NCBI GenBank assembly: GCA_032191485.1
Contig: JAVDOI010000123.1
Location: 1-64,000 of the forward strand
Length of the DNA: 64,000 nucleotides
Reading direction: 5' to 3'
Origin: Leptoclinus maculatus
Taxonomy: Eukaryota; Chordata; Actinopteri; Perciformes; Stichaeidae
Shown: piece after piece, positions 41,222 to 53,665 of the stretch
Position numbering within the stretch: position 1 is the stretch's first letter
How the letters are laid out: every line of letters starts with the position of its first letter
Notes under the pieces: model-generated
What the model was told of the DNA's origin: nothing
Databases searched by the model: none
The model's input: the letters and a program-made list of their open reading frames with translations, nothing else
Program-made: the position numbers and the translations under genes

Positions 41222-42480
41222 CATTATAATGGTAATACATCGTAAATAATAGTACTTTCTGCATTCGGCAGCTTCAAGGTGTAAGGTGTTTCTTTTAGCC
41301 TAGATTAGGCTACGTGTTTTACTTCTTCGTAGGCTGTCATACTCTCCGTTTGTAAAACGAGACTGTGATTCACTGAACCTATATCGCCTACATACAGATT
41401 TCACCACTTATGTATCATAGTTGTCAGTTATTCTGCCTCTGTTTATTCTCTGTTTAGGATTAACGAACAATCCAATTTGCTCGGTTTTTTGGTTGATTCT
41501 CTCTGTTGTGTCAAGTAGTTTTCTTTTATTTCATTTAGTTTAATCCACATATCGGCCGCAGGGCGCTGGGCAACGCTTCAGCAGCGTTTAAACGGAAAAG
41601 CGCTCCGAGGGCTGTTTTCTAATGTTTCTATGACAACAATATCTTGACAACATGTCGCCACTCTAACCACAGTTGTATGATAGACTAGCATCGCTCCTTT
41701 GCTTTGTATGATCTATTTGGGCCACTATCTATTTGTTTTACATTGTTGCTTCACCGTTAGCTTTAAACGGAGGAATCTCTGCTTCATATGGACGATAGAT
41801 GAGCTCGTCACCTCTCTGAAAGCCGTAACGTTAGAGTAAGGCGAGACAAGGGTTACGGTAATAAAAACACAACAATCAATGGCAATATTCAAAGTCCGTC
41901 CAGACAATCTGCTCCTAAAAATAGGGGTTTCTGTCTTTGTTATGATAGTTTATCCCGAAAAATAAAGTTTAGGGTCACAATATCAGTCATCGCTAGCACT
42001 ACTAATATGAGTCCTGCAGCGACAACAAGCAGTCAATTACAGGATCAAAGGTGTTGAGTGAAACAAATTCCTAATCAACTTCGGTTAATATGACAATAAA
42101 TTATTAAATAATGATGAAACTATTGGTAAACCATTTTTAACTATGCATTATTATTTGCATTGCTGCAACTATCACAGAAGCAATAGGCATTTAAGCTTAA
42201 AGCAGAATATGACAACAAACTCAGGACAATATTTGATCATGTTCAAAAAACAGGAATACATAATAATTTAGCTATTATGTGGAATTTAAATTGATTTATT
42301 AATTAAAATACACTTCTTTTTGTCAAGTCCAAGGTTTGTTTTGTCTTCTGGAAGGTGCTTCCTTCTTAATGACGAAACAGACAGAGTTACATTAAATAGC
42401 CAAACAAAGCTATATGATTGAGTGTACTTGCTTTTTGCATTGCTTATGCAATTTGAGAGTCTAAGGACAGAGGGTGTAAT
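41222..42480. other. AT-rich spacer without recognisable gene (right copy)
   Basis: Counterpart of 1141-2400, with a few small indels (for example GGTGTAAGGTGTTTC against GGTGTTTC). No gene is seen. Confidence 0.5.
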
Positions 42481-42510
42481 TTGTTGTACAGATAATAAAT
42501 AAAAAAGATT

Positions 42511-42713
42511 TGAGACAGACAGAGACAGACAGAGAGAGAGAGACAAAGAAATAAAGAAAGACAGAGAGGGAGAGAGACAGAATGAGAGACAGAGAGCGAG
42601 ACAAGGAGAGAGAGGTACAGACAGATAAAGAGAGAGAGCCAGAATGACAGACAAAAAGAGAGATAAATAGAGACAGAAGAGCGAGAAGGAATGAGAGACA
42701 GAAAGATACAGAG

Positions 42714-42751
<38 letters not shown>

Positions 42752-43040
42752 GAGAGAGAGACAGAGAGAGAGAAAGACAGAAAGAGAGAGAGAGACAGAC
42801 AGAGAGAGAATGTTGAAGCCTGTCAGCAGTAGTGATATTTGTAGTCGTAGTAGTAGAAGTTGTAGTTGTATTAGAAGTATTATTAGGAGTAGAAGTATTA
42901 GTAGCATTAGAATAAGTACTTGTAGTAGCAGTAGTGATATTTGTAGTAGCAGTAGTAGTAGAAGTTAGCATTTCAGTTAGAATTCATTCTATGGGGCTTT
43001 TATTTTGAAATGGGGTGTGGGGGGGGGGGGGGGGGCAGAA
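42511..43040. repeat. (GAGACA)n, (GTA)n and G-run block (right copy)
   Basis: Counterpart of 2430-2954: purine tract to about 42815, triplet repeat 42826-42967, then a G run near 43018-43035. Confidence 0.9.
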
Positions 43041-43145
43041 GGGGAGAGGAGACAGGATCATAATGTTAGATAAACACAAACAGGTTGCTAAATGACAGGT
43101 TTCATCACAAGCATTTCAGTTAGAATTCATTCTGTGGGGCTTTTA

Positions 43146-43155
43146 TTTTAATATG

Positions 43156-43194
<39 letters not shown>

Positions 43195-43925
43195 GGGGAG
43201 GGGGGGGTCCTCTAAAGATCTCTAAGACCTGAATGAGAGAGAGAGACAGAGAGATAGAGGGAGAGGAGTGTGTGTGTGGGGGGGAGTCCTCTAAAGATCT
43301 CTAAAACCTGAATGAGAGAGAGACACAGAGAGATAGAGGGAGAGCAGTGTGTGTGTGGGGGGGGGGGGGAGTCCTCTAAAGATCTCTAAGACCTGAATGA
43401 GAGAGAGACACAGAGAGATAGAGGGAGAGGAGTGTGTGTGTGGGGGGGGGGGAGTCCTCTAAAGATCTCTAAAACCTGAATGAGAGAGAGAGACACAGAG
43501 AGATAGAGGGAGAGTAGTGTGTGTGTGGGGGGGGGGGGAGTCCTCTAAAGATCTCTAAGACCTGAATGAGAGAGAGAGACACAGAGAGATAGAGGGAGAG
43601 TAGTGTGTGTGTGGGGGGGGGGGAGTCCTCTAAAGATCTCTAAGACCTGAATGAGAGAGAGACACAGAGAGATAGAGGGAGAGGAGTGTGTGTGTGGGGG
43701 GGAGTCCTCTAAAGATCTCTAAGACCTGAATGAGAGAGAGACACAGAGAGATAGAGGGAGAGGAGTGTGTGTGGCGGGGGGGGAGTCCTCTAAATATCTC
43801 TAAGACCTGAATGAGAGAGAGACACAGAGAGATAGAGGGAGAGGAGTGTGTGTGTGTGTGGGGGGGAGTCGTCTAAAGATCTCTAAGACCTGAATGAGAG
43901 AGAGACACAGAGAGATAGAGGGAGA

Positions 43926-43950
<25 letters not shown>
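43146..43950. repeat. G-rich minisatellite, about 9 units (right copy)
   Basis: Same unit as at 3065-4283 but about five units shorter. Unit starts are near 43208, 43287, 43371, 43458, 43541, 43627, 43705, 43787 and 43869. One unit has GTCGTCTAAAG in place of GTCCTCTAAAG. Confidence 0.92.
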
Positions 43951-43956
<6 letters not shown>

Positions 43957-46088
43957 CTCAGTGCCTCTGTGTGTTTATCAACACTAATGAGCTCATATGA
44001 ACACCTGTGTGAGAGATTAGAGTGAACAGTGATTTTCAACAAAACTACCTGTCAAACATATGCCCTTCATACCAAAACCATGAGACTAATCAATAAAATA
44101 TGGATACCGTGAGAGAGATAAGACTCTGCCAAACGCGGTAAAGTGATTTTTATGTTTGTGGTATTAAAAATGTGAGCTACAGCGCAAGATACAAAACTGG
44201 TACCGTCTGCTTTCTTTGAGGAATTAGTGGTCAGATTTAACATGGAGTCTAATGGAGCAGTTGGTTGGAGTTCATGTCACTCTAAGGCTCCCTGAACCAA
44301 ATGTGTAAGTCTGTGGGATTCCACAGTCAGTTTTTTAGGACAAGGACAAGATTAGCTACTTTTACATCCAGAAATTATGCATGAAGAGTGAAAATTGTGG
44401 AGTCGGTGGCAAAAGACAAATCTTTTTTTCATAAGAATTTATAGCTCCTCTTCACTCTAGCGCTGACATCACGCACTCTAAGCAGCGCAATACACACCCA
44501 TTATAAAGTTAGAAAAGGACTGAAAAATCATAAAAGTAAAAATGCTACAGTTCAAAAAGTATAAAAGATATCAACAAGCTGAATCATTCAGCAATAGTTA
44601 AGGATTTTCTCAACATTTGAAAGTTGAAATGGTTTCTGTAGCTGAAAGTATGAGGAAGATGAAGGATTTGAAAGTTTAAAAAGTTTAAGAGGATTTGAAC
44701 ATTTTCTCCATAGAAACCCATTCAAAATAAAAATTGCAAAAAGCTTAATAATTCAAAAAGTTTAAAGATTATAAATATGAAGAGACATAGCACACATGAG
44801 CTGAAATAGCTGAACATTTTGATAGTTGAACGGTTTCTGTAGCTTAAAAATTGTGGAAGGAGAAGCGTTGCAAAATACGTACGGAAGAAATATAATAAGA
44901 AGAATAAAGATTTGAAGAACAATACTTGGAATGCTTAAAAGCATTCCAACAATAAAGATTTGAAGAACAATACTTGGAATGCTTAAAAGCATTCCAACAA
45001 CTAGAAAATGCATTTCCTGCTGAAAATGCGTTGGAATGCTGAAAGCTGAAATTAATTGTAAAAAAATTGCTAAAAATTAAGAAATGGGAGACTACCTGTC
45101 TGAAAAATGTTGAAGCCTGAAAGCATTTAAACTGCACTGCTGAAAACCCTTCTAGTTGAAATGTCTAACTATGATGTCTGTAGCTGAAAGTATGAGGAAG
45201 GAGAAGGCTTTGAAAGTTGAAGAAGTTTAATCCATGAGGCTTTTTCATTTTGAAAGGGTGGGGCTGGGTGGGGAGAGAGGAGACAGAATCAGAATGTATG
45301 AAACACACAGAGGTTATTAAATGACAGTCTTCATCACAAGCATTTCAGTTAGAATTCATTCTGTGGGGCTTTTATTTTAAAATGCTGTGTGTGTGTGTAT
45401 GTGTGGTGGGGGGGGGGGGCGATAAAAAGTCCTCTAAGACCTCAATGACTGTATGAGAGAGAGACACACAGAGAGAGAGACAGAGACAGACACACAGAGA
45501 GACAGGCAGAGACAGACAAACAGACACAGAGAGAGAGAGAGAGACAGAGAAAGACAGAAAGAGAGAGAGAGAGACAGAGAGAGAGAATGTTGAAGGCCGA
45601 AAGCATTTAAACTGCACTGCTGAAAACCCTTCTAGTTGAAATGTCTAACTATGGTGTCTGTAGCTGAAAGTATGAGGAAGAAGAAGGCTTTGAAAGTTCA
45701 AGTTTAACAGGATTTGAAGATTTTCTCCATAGACATCCCATTAAATAAAAATAGCTAAAAGCTTAATAATTCAAAGTTTAAAGATTAAAGATATGGAAAG
45801 TCATATCACCTCTCTCCTGAAAGCTGAACATTTTGATATTTGAACGGTTTCTGTAGCTTAAAAAAACTGTCAGCAGTAGTGATATTTGTAGTAGTAGAAG
45901 TTAGCATTTCAGTTAGAATTCATTCTGTGGGGCTTTTATTTTGAAATGGGGTGTGGGGGGGGGGGAGGAAGAAGGGGAGAGGAGACAGGATCATAATCTT
46001 AGATTAACACAAACAGGTTGCTAAATGACAGGTTTCATCACAAGCATTTCAGTTAGAATTCATTCTGTGGGGCTTTTATTTTAATATG

Positions 46089-46121
<33 letters not shown>

Positions 46122-47409
46122 GGGGGTCCTCTAAAGATCTCTAAGACCGGAATGAGAGAGAGACACAGAGAGATAGAGGGAGAGCAGTGTGTGTGTGAGT
46201 GTGTGTGTGTCTCAGTGCCTCTGTGTGTTTATCAACACTAACTAGAAAATGCATTTCCTGCTGAAAATGCGTTGGAATGCTGAAAGCTGAAATTAATTGT
46301 AAAAAAATTGCTAAAAATTAAGAAATGGGAGACTACCTGTCTGAAAAATGTTGAAGCCTGAAAGCATTTAAACTGCACTGCTGAAAACCCTTCTAGTTGA
46401 AATGTCTAACTATGATGTCTGTAGCTGAAAGTATGAGGAAGAAGAAGGCTTTGAAAGTTGAAGAAGTTTAATCCATGAGGCTTTTATTTTGAAAGGGTGG
46501 GGCTGGGTGGGGAGAGAGGAGACAGAATCAGAATGTATGAAACACACAGAGGTTATTAAATGACAGTCTTCATCACAAGCATTTCAGTTAGAATACATTC
46601 TGTGGGGCTTTTATTTTAAAATGGTGTGTGTGTATGTGTGGTGGGGGGGGGGATAAAAAGTCCTCTAAGACCTCAATGACTGTATGAGAGAGAGACACAC
46701 AGAGAGAGAGAAAGAGACAGACACACAGAGAGACAGACAGACAGAGACAGACAAACAGACAGAGAGAGAGAGAGAGACAGAGAAAGACAGAAAGAGAGAG
46801 AGAGAGACAGAGAGAGAGAGAATGTTGAAGCCTGAAAGCATTTAAACTGCACTGCTGAAAACCCTTCTAGTTGAAATGTCTAACTATGGTGTCTGTAGCT
46901 GAAAGTATGAGGAAGAAGAAGGCTTTGAAAGTTCAAGTTTAACAGGATTTGAAGATGTTCTCCATAGACATCCCATTAAATAAAAATAGCTAAAAGCTTA
47001 ATAATTCAAAGTTTAAAGATTAAAGATATGAAAAGTCATATCACCCCTCTCCTGAAAGCTGAACATTTTGATATTTGAACGGTTTCTATAGCTTAAAAAA
47101 ACTGTCAGCAGTAGTGATATTTGTAGTAGTAGAAGTTAGCACTTCAGTCAGAATTTATTATATGGGGCTTTTATTTTGAAATGGTATGTGGGGGGGGGGG
47201 GCAGACGGGGAGAGGAGACAGGATCATAATCTTAGATAAACACAAACAGGTTGCTAAATGACAGGTTTCATCACAAGCATTTCAGTTAGAATTCATTCTG
47301 TGGGGCTTTCATTTTAATATGGGGTGTGTGTGTGTGGGGGGGGTGGGGGGGAGTCCTCTAAAGATCTCTAAGACCTGAATGAGAGAGAGACACAGAGAGA
47401 TAGAGGGAG

Positions 47410-47441
<32 letters not shown>

Positions 47442-47497
47442 TCCTCTAAAGATCTCTAAGACCTGAATGAGAGAGAGACACAGAGAGATAGAGGGAG

Positions 47498-47529
<32 letters not shown>

Positions 47530-47585
47530 TCCTCTAAAGATCTCTAAGACCTGAATGAGAGAGAGACACAGAGAGATAGAGGGAG

Positions 47586-47616
<31 letters not shown>

Positions 47617-47673
47617 TCCTCTAAAGATCTCTAAGACCTGAATGAGAGAGAGACACAGAGAGATAGAGGGAGA

Positions 47674-47707
<34 letters not shown>

Positions 47708-47851
47708 GGGGTCCTCTAAAGATCTCTAAGACCTGAATGAGAGAGAGACACAGAGAGATAGAGGGAGGAGTGTGTGTGTGTGTGTGGGGGGGGGTCCTCT
47801 AAAGATCTCTAAGACCGGAATGAGAGAGAGACACAGAGAGATAGAGGGAGA

Positions 47852-47882
<31 letters not shown>

Positions 47883-49531
47883 CTCAGAGCCTCTGTGTGT
47901 TTATCAACACTAATGAGCTCATATGAACACCTGTGTGAGAGATTAGAGTGAACAGTGATTTTCAACAAAACTACCTGTCAAACATATGCCCTTCATACCA
48001 AAACCATGAGACTAATCAATAAAATATGGATACCGTGAGAGAGATAAGACTCTGCCAAACGCGGTAAAGTGATTTTTATGTTTGTGGTGTTAAAAATGTG
48101 AGCTACAGCGCAAGATACAAAACTGGTACCGTCTGCTTTCTTTGAGGAATTAGTGGTCAGATTTAACATGGAGTCTAATGGAGCAGTTGGTTGGAGTTCA
48201 TGTCGCTCTAAGGCTCCCTGAGCCAAATGTGTAAATCTGTGGGATTCCACAGTCAGTTTTTTACGACAAGGACAAGATTAGCTACTTTTCCATCCAGAAA
48301 TTATGCATGAAGAGTGAAAATTGTGGAGACAGTGGCAAAAGACAAATCTTTTTTTCATAAGAATCTTAAACTGCTCTTCACTCTAGCGCTGACATCACAC
48401 ACTCTAAGCAGCGCAATACACACCCATTATAAAGTCAGAAAAGGACTGAAAAATCATAAAAGTAAAAATGCTACAGTTCAAAAAGTATAAAAGATATCAA
48501 CAAGCTGAATCATTCAGCAATAGTTAAGGATTTTCTCAACATTTGAAAGTTGAAATGGTTTCTGTAGCTGAAAGTATGAAGAAGTTGAAGGATTTGAAAG
48601 TTTAAAAAGTTTAAGAGGATTTGAACATTTTCTCCATAGAAACCCATTCAAAATAAAAATTGCAGAAAGCTTAATAATTCAAAAAGTTTAAAGATTAGAA
48701 ATATGAAGAGACATAGCACACATGAGCTGAAAGAGCTGAACATTTTGATAGTTGAACGGTTTCTGTAGCTTAAAAATTGTGGAAGGAGAAGCGTTGCAAA
48801 ATACGTACGGAAGAAATATAATAAAAAGAGGAATAAAGATTTGAAGAACAATACTTGGAATGCTTAAAAGCATTCCAACAATAAAGATTTGAAGAACAAT
48901 ACTTGGAATGCTTAAAAGCATTCCAACAACTAGAAAATGCATTTCCTGCTGAAAATGCGTTGGAATGCTGAAAGCTGAAATTAATTGTAAAAAAATTGCT
49001 AAAAATTAAGAAATGGGAGACTACCTGTCTGAAAAATGTTGAAGCCTGAAAGCATTTAAACTGCACTGCTGAAAACCCTTCTAGTTGAAATGTCTAACTA
49101 TGATGTCTGTAGCTGAAAGTATGAGGAAGAAGAAGGCTTTGAAAGTTGAAGAAGTTTAATCCATGAGGCTTTTATTTTGAAAGGGTGGGGCTGGGTGGGG
49201 AGAGAGGAGACAGAATCAGAATGTATGAAACACACAGAGGTTATTAAATGACAGTCTTCATCACAAGCATTTCAGTTAGAATTCATTCTGTGGGGCTTTT
49301 ATTTTAAAATGGTGTGTCTGTGTGTGTGTATGTGTGGTGGGGGGGGGGGGATAAAAAGTCCTCTAAGACCTCAATGACTGTATGAGAGAGAGACACACAG
49401 AGAGAGAGACAGAGACAGACACACAGAGAGACAGACAGAGAGAGACAAACAGACACACAGAGAGAGAGAGACAGACAAACAGACACAGAGAGAGAGAGAG
49501 AGAGACAGAGAAACAGTAAGAGAGAGAGAGA
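43951..49531. repeat. Higher-order repeat units 1 and 2 (right copy)
   Basis: Counterpart of 4284-9700, with anchor ATGAGACT at 44080 and 48006 (3926 bp apart, against 3762 bp in the left copy). The deleted unit with CAACACTAACTAGAAAATGC recurs near 46235. The G-rich minisatellite between the units has six or seven repeats (47345-47870) against four, accounting for most of the length difference. No gene is seen. Confidence 0.87.
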
Positions 49532-49535
49532 CAGA

Positions 49536-50932
49536 AGCTGTGTCCCAATTCAGGGTCTGCATCCTTCGGAGGCTGCATTCGTAGACCGGTTGCGTCACAG
49601 CGCTGCGACTAGGCTGTCCCAATTCGCATGTTTGTTGAAGACTCCTTCAAATTCAGCCGACGAACGCAGCCTTCTGCACCCATTTTCGGAGGATACATCT
49701 GATGGAGACTTCGTGGCCCAGCATATCCCAAGATGCATTGCGTGCCGGTGAAGATTTTATTTGAACCAACATGGCGGCGATTGATGCGAGAGCTGGAGAA
49801 GCGGCAGGATTCACTTTTAAATGTAAGTATTGAGTTTCAACTCACTCGAATGTCACCGATACTAATGTTAAAGCAAAATAAGAGATCTTATAACATCACA
49901 TGTGTGTTAAAGTGATCCGTTAAGTTACGTGACGTTCGTAGCTTACAAGCTAACTAGCGTTAGCCGCAGCGCTATTAGCTGCAGCTCAGCTGTCTGCATC
50001 CGACTGTAGTGAGACTTAAAGTAACTTTTAATAACTTCACTTTCAAACCTCAGAGGTTGAATAATATCTTACTGATGTTGTGATGGTTTTACAGATGATT
50101 TATACTTCATATCATGTACATAAACGGACCAACGTGAGCTCAGGTAGACAGGTTGTGAACCTGAAATATCACTTTAAGTCCGGTAACGTTAAGATTAATT
50201 ACACGAATACACTGAATTTGAGTATTTTGCTGATTCTGTTCTTGTTGTGTTACAGAGAGCCAGGAGCTGAGGGGAGAACGATGGACAAACATTCAGCAAC
50301 CGTAGCTTTGAATTAAGACATTAGTCCATTTGTAATGTCTCCATTTCACCATCCTGTACTTGAGGTTACAGTTACATTAGCTCTCATCCTGTACAAAGCC
50401 TTCACTAATAAGACAACCAGTAGATCCTTCTGATGTGTTAATATTGCTGTCACAGAGATGAAACTGATTTAAAAAATATAAAGAATATGCACATGTTACT
50501 GCAAGTTAATAAACACGTTTGCTGACATTTGTTTTGCTGTTAATATTAACTGTCTTGATTGATTTCCTCTGCCTTAGGATTGATATATATGTATATATAT
50601 ATGTACATGTAAATATGTATGTGTGAATGAAATAAAGTTATTGATAAATACATTGTTTTAATTGCAAGAACTATAACTGAAAATGTGTTATTTAACATAG
50701 TAACTGATTTAATTAACTGATTATTAATTTAGAAAAACAATATGAAAATAAACTATGAATGAATTTTTTAATATATGATTAAAAACACTAAACTAAAAAC
50801 TTCAAAGTATATATACTGAAAATATTTTAGTTTAATGTATTTATGTGTATATATTTATAATCCTGAGCAGGGATTATATATATATATACACACACTATAA
50901 ATATATATACATATATAATCCTGCTGAGCAGG

Positions 50933-50966
<34 letters not shown>

Positions 50967-51004
50967 TATAAATATATATACAGGTATATACACTATAAAA
51001 AAAA

Positions 51005-51043
<39 letters not shown>

Positions 51044-51246
51044 CCTATTGAGCAGGGCGATGGGAGCAGCAAGAGGGGGCGGGGCGAGAACAGCTGTTGA
51101 CGCAAACAGGAAGTCCTCTGTAGCGTAGGCCGTCTCATTTCGGAGACCACACGGTCTAGCCTTTGCGGTTTTCAAAGGACGTGGCCCACGTAGACCGTGA
51201 AGGCTGGGTCCTCCGAAGGATGCAGACCCTGAATTGGGACACAGCT
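49536..51246. mobile_element. Non-autonomous TIR DNA transposon (right copy)
   Basis: Same element and insertion site as 9705-11411, with the same 37-bp inverted ends and (GACAGA) flanks; only TA-repeat lengths differ. It was therefore present before the duplication, unlike the LTR element. Confidence 0.8.
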
Positions 51247-53275
51247 AGAGACAGAGAGAGAGAGAATGTTGAAGGCCGAAAGCATTTAAACTGCACTGCT
51301 GAAACCCCTTCTAGTTGAAATGTCTAACTATGGTGTCTGTAGCTGAAAGTATGAGGAAGAAGAAGGCTTTGAAAGTTCAAGTTTAACAGGATTTGAAGAT
51401 TTTCTCCATAGACATCCCATTAAATAAAAATAGCTAAAAGCTTAATAATTCAAAGTTTAAAGATTAAAGATATGGAAAGTCATATCACCTCTCTACTGAA
51501 AGCTGAACATTTTGATATTTGAACTGTTTCTGTAGCTTAAAGAAACTGTCAGCAGTAGTGATATTTGTAGTAGTAGTAGTAGAAGTTAGCATTTCAGTTA
51601 GAATTCATTCTGTGGGGCTTTTATTTTGAAATGAGGTGTGGGGGGGGGGGGCAGAAGGGGAGAGGAGACAGGATCATGATCTTAGATAAACACAAACAGG
51701 TTGCTAAATGACAGGTTTCATCACAAGCATTTCAGTTAGAATTCATTCTGTGGGGCTTTTATTTTAATATGGGGTGTGTGTGTGTTGGGGGGGGGGGGGG
51801 GGAGTCCTCTAAAGATCTCTAAGACCTGAATGAGAGAGAGACACAGAGAGATAGAGGGAGAGGAGTGTGTGTGTGTGTGTGGGGGGGAGTCCTCTAAAGA
51901 TCTCTAAGACCTGAATGAGAGAGAGACACAGAGAGATAGAGGGAGAGGAGTGTGTGTGTGTGTGTGTGTGTGTCTCAGTGCCTCTGTGTGTTTATCAACA
52001 CTAATGAGCTCATATGAACACCTGTGTGAGAGATTAGAGTGAACAGTGATTTTCAACAAAACTACCTGTCAAACATATGCCCTTCATACCAAAACCATGA
52101 GACTAATCAATAAAATATGGATACCGTGAGAGAGATAAGACTCTGCCAAACGCGGTAAAGTGATTTTTATGTTTGTGGTGTTAAAAATGTGAGCTACAGC
52201 GCAAGATACAAAACTGGTACCGTCTGCTTTCTTTGAGGAATTAGTGGTCAGATTTAACATGGAGTCTAATGGAGCAGTTGGTTGGAGTTCATGTCGCTCT
52301 AAGGCTCCCTGAGCCAAATGTGTAAGTCTGTGGGATTCCTCAGTCAGTTTTTTACGACAAGGACAAGATTAGCTACTTTTCCATCCAGAAATTATGCATG
52401 AAGAGTGAAAATTGTGGAGACAGTGGCAAAAGACAAATCTTTTTTTCATAAGAATCTTAAACTGCTCTTCACTCTAGCGCTGACATCACACACTCTAAGC
52501 AGCGCAATACACACCCATTATAAAGTCAGAAAAGGACTGAAAAATCATAAAAGTAAAAATGCTACATTTCAAAAAGTATAAAAGATATCAACAAGCTGAA
52601 TCATTCAGCAATATTTAAGGATTTTCTCAACATTTGAAAGTTGAAATGGTTTCTGTAGCTGAAAGTATGAGGAAGTTGAAGGATTTGAAAGTTTAAAAAG
52701 TTTAAGAGGATTTGAACATTTTCTCCATAGAAACCCATTCAAAATAAAAATTTCCAAAACTTAATAATTCAAAAAGTTTAAAGATTAGAAATATGAAGAT
52801 ACATAGCACACATGAGCTGAAAGAGCTGAACATTTTGATAGTTGAACGGTTTCTGTAGCTTAAAAATTGTGGAAGGAGAAGCGTTGCAAAATACGTACAG
52901 AAGAAATATAATAAAAAGAGGAATAAAGATTTGAAGAACAATACTTGGAATGCTTAAAAGCATTCCAACAATTAGTCCCGCAGGATTACAGTCAGTGTGC
53001 TTTGGCACAGGCAGTTTTACTGCCTTTGTGCCACAAAGCCACACTGAATTACTAGAAAATGCATTTCCTGCTGAAAATGCGTTGGAATGCTGAAAGCTGA
53101 AATAAATTGCAAAAAAATTGCTGAAAATACAGAAATGGGAGACTACCTGTCTGAAAAATGTTGAAGCCCGAAAGCATTAAACTGTACTGCTGAAAACCCT
53201 TAGAAGAAAGAAGCTAAGAGCTGAATTACAATGCAGGAAAAGCTTGAAGCTAAACGATTTTATCGTCAAAGTAAT
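51247..53275. repeat. Higher-order repeat unit 3 (right copy)
   Basis: Counterpart of 11412-13440, anchor at 52097, with two G-rich minisatellite units (51800-51955) and the foldback hairpin at 52993-53046. Confidence 0.87.
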
Positions 53276-53665
53276 AGTAGTAAAAGTAGTAGTAGCAGTT
53301 GTAGTAGTAATAATAGTAGTAGAAGTAGTATAACTATTAGGGGTCATCCAAAGTTATCAACATTTTCACAGTAGTACAAAGAGTACTACTTTTCCAGGCG
53401 TTAAAAAATGCAAGTTCCGTTCACCGAAAAATATCGACATTTTTACGAAACTTTAAAGTCGTACATGAGAAAACTCTGGACGGCCCCTTAGGAGTAGTAG
53501 TAATAGTAGTAATAGCAGTAGAAATAGTAGAAGTAATAGAACTATTTGTAGGAGTAATAGTAGTAATAGCAGTAGTAGTGATCATAGTAGTAGTTGCTGG
53601 AGTTGCAGTAGTAACAGTAGTAGTTCATTAGTAGTAGCAGCAGAAGCAGGTGTAGTCGCAAAAGT
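53272..53665. repeat. (TAG)n trinucleotide repeat interrupted by a MITE (right copy)
   Basis: Counterpart of 13437-13830, with no visible length change. Confidence 0.88.
53340..53487. mobile_element. PIF/Harbinger-like MITE (right copy)
   Basis: Same 148-bp element as at 13505-13652, with the same TTA flanks; it predates the duplication. Confidence 0.6.
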